A stretch of DNA of 8,586 nt. Source: JBAUHN01 sp049680295 (GTDB lineage: Bacteria > Pseudomonadota > Alphaproteobacteria > Rhodobacterales > Rhodobacteraceae). A program made the translations under genes and the position numbers. The stretch spans positions 1 to 8,586 of the forward strand of contig JBAUHN010000473.1 of the NCBI GenBank assembly GCA_049680295.1, read 5' to 3'. The notes beneath the pieces are model-generated. The model did not search any database, was not told where the DNA came from, and was given only the letters and a program-made list of their open reading frames with translations. Each line of letters begins with the position of its first letter. Position 1 is the first letter of the stretch. Below are positions 6,933 through 8,586 of the stretch, in pieces.

Positions 6933-6968
6933 CCTGGTCTCTTGCGGCTATCTGAAGATACGGTTGCT

Positions 6969-7006
6969 GGGGTCTGTTCCGGCTGGGGGCAGAATGACAC
7001 CGTAAG
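6969..7006 (+). repeat. Left terminal inverted repeat of the Tn3-family element
   Basis: This 38-base repeat begins GGGGTCTGTTCC and ends ACACCGTAAG. It matches the reverse complement of 8549-8586 at 37 of 38 positions, the difference being G versus T five bases from the inner end (ACACCG versus ACACCT). Length and termini are those of Tn3-family ends. Confidence 0.92.
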
Positions 7007-7015
7007 GTGATCCAG

Positions 7016-7585
7016 CTACGTTTGCTCGGTTTCCTTGATCAGTCTGTAAGCCGTTGATCTTGCGATGCCGAGTTGTTTCGCGGCTTGCCCTGCGGTCATT
7101 CCGGCTTCGACAAGGTTTTGCAAGGCTAAGACTGTTTCCGATCCAAGAGGCGGTCTACCTGGTTTTCTTCCCTTCAGTCTGGCTGCTTGGATCCCATCTT
7201 TGGTGCGTTCAGAAATCAGCCTGCGTTCAAAATGTGCGATGGCCCCAAAGACATGGAAGATCAACTCGCCTGCGGCTGATGTTGTGTCGATCCGCTCTTC
7301 CAGGCTGATCAGCCCGATCTTTTGTGCTTTCAGATTTTCGACGGTTTCTAGCAGTTCCTTGAGTGACCGCCCGAGACGGTCGAGCCGCGTGATGGCAAGG
7401 CTGTCCCCAGGCCGGGCGTGGTCCAGCAATGCCGTTAATCCTGGCCGGTCGAATTGTTTGCCCGAGATGACATCTTCAAACACGCGGATGGCACCTGCCT
7501 TTTGCAATTGTGCGACTTGGCCCGTCAGGCTTTGGTCCTGTGTGGAGACGCGCGCGTATCCGAGGGTGTCGCCAGTGCGGGTCAT
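7016..7585 (-). CDS. tnpR: Serine recombinase, Tn3-family resolvase
   Basis: This is a complete 189-residue resolvase, which cuts and rejoins paired res sites to resolve the cointegrate made during replicative transposition. The nucleophile is Ser14 in YARVSTQDQ. Other catalytic-core elements are Arg67, Arg70 and Arg73 in TRLDRLGRS and the E-helix region with FERRLISERT (119-128). The linker GRKPGRPP (139-146) leads to a C-terminal helix-turn-helix (about 163-183, MTAGQAAKQLGIARSTAYRL). Length and domain order are normal, with no frameshift, so it is probably functional. The ATG at 7585 is directly next to a 28-base resolvase-like site. Its stop lies 9 bases inside the left inverted repeat. 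As in other Tn3 members it may also repress tnpA and itself by binding res. Confidence 0.92.
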   Translation of the reverse strand: MTRTGDTLGYARVSTQDQSLTGQVAQLQKAGAIRVFEDVISGKQFDRPGLTALLDHARPGDSLAITRLDRLGRSLKELLETVENLKAQKIGLISLEERIDTTSAAGELIFHVFGAIAHFERRLISERTKDGIQAARLKGRKPGRPPLGSETVLALQNLVEAGMTAGQAAKQLGIARSTAYRLIKETEQT

Positions 7586-7588
7586 GGG

Positions 7589-7722
7589 TGTCTTTTAACC
7601 GTTCGTTTTAGAGGCAGCTTGCAGCCGATCCCAAAGACACGGCTTTAAGCACCCCAAGTTGTCTTATTATTCGTCCTTATATTATGCACTGTCTCAAAAT
7701 TATCAATACCCTTTTGAGGACA
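7589..7722. promoter_or_regulatory. Candidate res resolution site between tnpR and tnpA
   Basis: Three imperfect dyads begin with the TGTC typical of resolvase subsites. The first, 7589-7616 (28 bases), has half-sites TGTCTTTTAACCG and, on the other strand, TGCCTCTAAAACG (9 of 13 match). The second, about 7660-7689, starts TGTCTTATTATT with a partly matching right half. The third, 7690-7722, has TGTCTCAAAA facing TTTTGAGGACA. One isolated 28-base site and two adjacent sites resemble the I, II, III layout of Tn3/gamma-delta res, with 7589-7616 as the likely crossover site I. Subsite assignment is tentative. The tnpA and tnpR promoters should also lie here. Confidence 0.55.
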
Positions 7723-7727
7723 CTTTC

Positions 7728-8540
7728 ATGCCGAGACGATCTATTCTGACCGAACGCCAGCGTTCGGCGCTCTTTGATCTGCCCACTGATGAAACAAATA
7801 TGCTGCGGCACTACATACTGGCTGACGACGATCTTGAGCATATCAATGCTCGAAGACGGCCAGAGAACCGGATCGGCTTCGCCCTTCAACTTTGCGCATT
7901 GCGCTATCCCGGGCGATTGCTTTCATCTGATGAAATGATCCCAGAAAAGGTGCTGCGTTTCATCGCAGCTCAGTTGGGTCTGACTGGCGATGATATTTTG
8001 CCATACGCGTCGCGTCGCCAAACCCGGCAACAACATTTGCATGCCTTGCGGCAAATCTATGGTTTCAAGATGTTTTCCGGGCAAGGTGCCCGCTGTCTCA
8101 GGGCATGGCTTGAGCATCAGGCTGAAACGGCCCGGTCAAATGAAGACCTAGCGCGACGGTTTGTAGAGGAATGCCGCAGGACACAGACGATCCTTCCCGG
8201 TGTTTCGGTCATCGAACGGCTGCTCGACGCCGACATGCAGCGCCGTGCCCAAATCGGCCTGAACAAAGGCGAGGCACATCACGCACTGAAAAACGCGCTG
8301 CGGATCGGACGTCAGGGTGAAATCCGAGATCGCACAACCGAAGGCCAGCACTATCGAATGGCCGGACTGAACCTGCTAGCCGCGACTATTATATATTGGA
8401 ACACCAAGCACCTCGGCATGGCCGTAACTGCTCGAAAACGCGCCAGTCTCGATTGTTCACCCGACCTCCTGGCCCACATCTCGCCCCTCGGATGGGCACA
8501 TATCTTGCTCACGGGTGAATACAGATGGAAAAACCGCTGA
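7728..8540 (+). pseudogene. tnpA: Tn3-family transposase with in-frame deletion of the catalytic core
   Basis: The open frame encodes 270 residues where family members have about 970-1000. Residues 1 to about 165 match the N-terminal DNA-binding region (MPRRSILTERQR, RIGFALQLCALRYPG, TRQQHL, TILPGVSVIER). From about residue 172 the sequence is the C-terminal end: GLNKGEAHHAL, GEIRDRT, AGLNLLAA, WNT, and ISPLGWAHILLTGEY. The join lies within residues 161-174 (about 8208-8250). Roughly 670 residues are missing, among them both catalytic aspartates; Glu182 of LNKGEA is probably the retained catalytic glutamate. The frame is intact, with a strong GAGGA site 7 bases before the ATG at 7728, so a short protein is probably made. 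The upstream start at 7659 would fall inside the res region. The stop is 8 bases before the right inverted repeat. It cannot transpose the element, though it may still bind the ends. Confidence 0.88.
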
Positions 8541-8548
8541 CATCCGGC

Positions 8549-8586
8549 CTTAAGGTGTCATTCTGCCCCCAGCCGGAACAGACCCC
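8549..8586 (-). repeat. Right terminal inverted repeat of the Tn3-family element
   Basis: This is the reverse complement of the left repeat with one mismatch, ending CCGGAACAGACCCC at the last base of the window. The coincidence of the element end with the window end suggests a sequence break at a repeated element, or a boundary chosen there. The host sequence beyond is unseen. Confidence 0.92.

Larger units (their letters stand above)
6969..8586. mobile_element. Non-autonomous Tn3-family transposon with resolvase and internally deleted transposase
   Basis: This 1618-base element is bounded by 38-base terminal inverted repeats that start GGGGTC and end TAAG, as in the Tn3 family. It contains a divergent pair, tnpR (minus) and a shortened tnpA (plus), with a candidate res region between them. 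No cargo gene is present. Loss of the transposase core means it would need transposase from a related element elsewhere in the cell. The left flank is TTGCT (6964-6968). The matching 5-base target duplication would lie just outside the window, so it cannot be checked. Confidence 0.85.

Noticed and set aside
6800..7010. Short open frames of 66-67 codons on both strands across the IS remnant and the left repeat
   Set aside because: The region is explained by the IS3 transposase remnant in a different minus-strand frame, and these frames run into the transposon end.
7659..7727. Upstream start for the shortened transposase
   Set aside because: It would add 23 low-complexity residues translated from the res region, while the ATG at 7728 has a strong ribosome site and begins the family N-terminus.
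1..8586. CRISPR arrays, tRNA or rRNA genes, phage defence genes
   Set aside because: I saw no regularly spaced repeats, RNA gene signatures or defence-type domains on either strand.

Overview
The window looks like chromosomal or plasmid DNA from a marine alphaproteobacterium of the Rhodobacterales (Roseobacter group). This is inferred from the moderately high GC content, the codon use and the gene set, and no taxonomic marker is present. It has two unrelated halves: a catabolic operon with its divergent regulator (1-6743), and a stretch of mobile-element debris and a small Tn3-family transposon (about 6770-8586).

Catabolic half. Positions 2-5563 carry a tightly packed minus-strand operon, read in this order: a small membrane protein (5563-5333), a histidinol-dehydrogenase homologue that fits HpsN (5336-4029), an SDR dehydrogenase (4036-3275), a zinc alcohol dehydrogenase (3278-2301), the two subunits of a ComDE-type sulfopyruvate decarboxylase (2159-1653 and 1656-1102), and an FMN-dependent alpha-hydroxy-acid oxidase/dehydrogenase (1102-2). 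Every junction overlaps by 1 to 8 bases except a 141-base gap before comD. The set fits catabolism of the C3 organosulfonate 2,3-dihydroxypropane-1-sulfonate (DHPS). The SDR and the zinc enzyme would interconvert DHPS enantiomers, HpsN would oxidise R-DHPS to sulfolactate, the FMN enzyme would oxidise sulfolactate to sulfopyruvate, and ComDE would decarboxylate it to sulfoacetaldehyde. Genes for uptake (HpsKLM or HpsU type), for Xsc/Pta, and for the SuyAB route are not in the window and may lie beyond its left edge.

Control. A LacI-family repressor gene (5721-6743) is divergent from the operon. The space between them holds a perfect 14-base palindrome with a central GC step and a second, imperfect copy 23 bases away. 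Together they overlie a plausible -35/-10 pair for the operon, which suggests a classic inducible switch.

Mobile half. Downstream of the repressor is the 3' remnant of an IS3-family transposase gene. It is followed by a 1618-base Tn3-family element (6969-8586) bounded by 38-base inverted repeats that differ at one position. The element has an apparently intact serine resolvase, a candidate res region, and a transposase gene in which the N-terminal domain is joined in frame to the last ~100 residues. The middle, with both catalytic aspartates, is gone. It should therefore be non-autonomous, resembling a mini-transposon that keeps its resolution system. The right inverted repeat ends exactly on the last base of the window.
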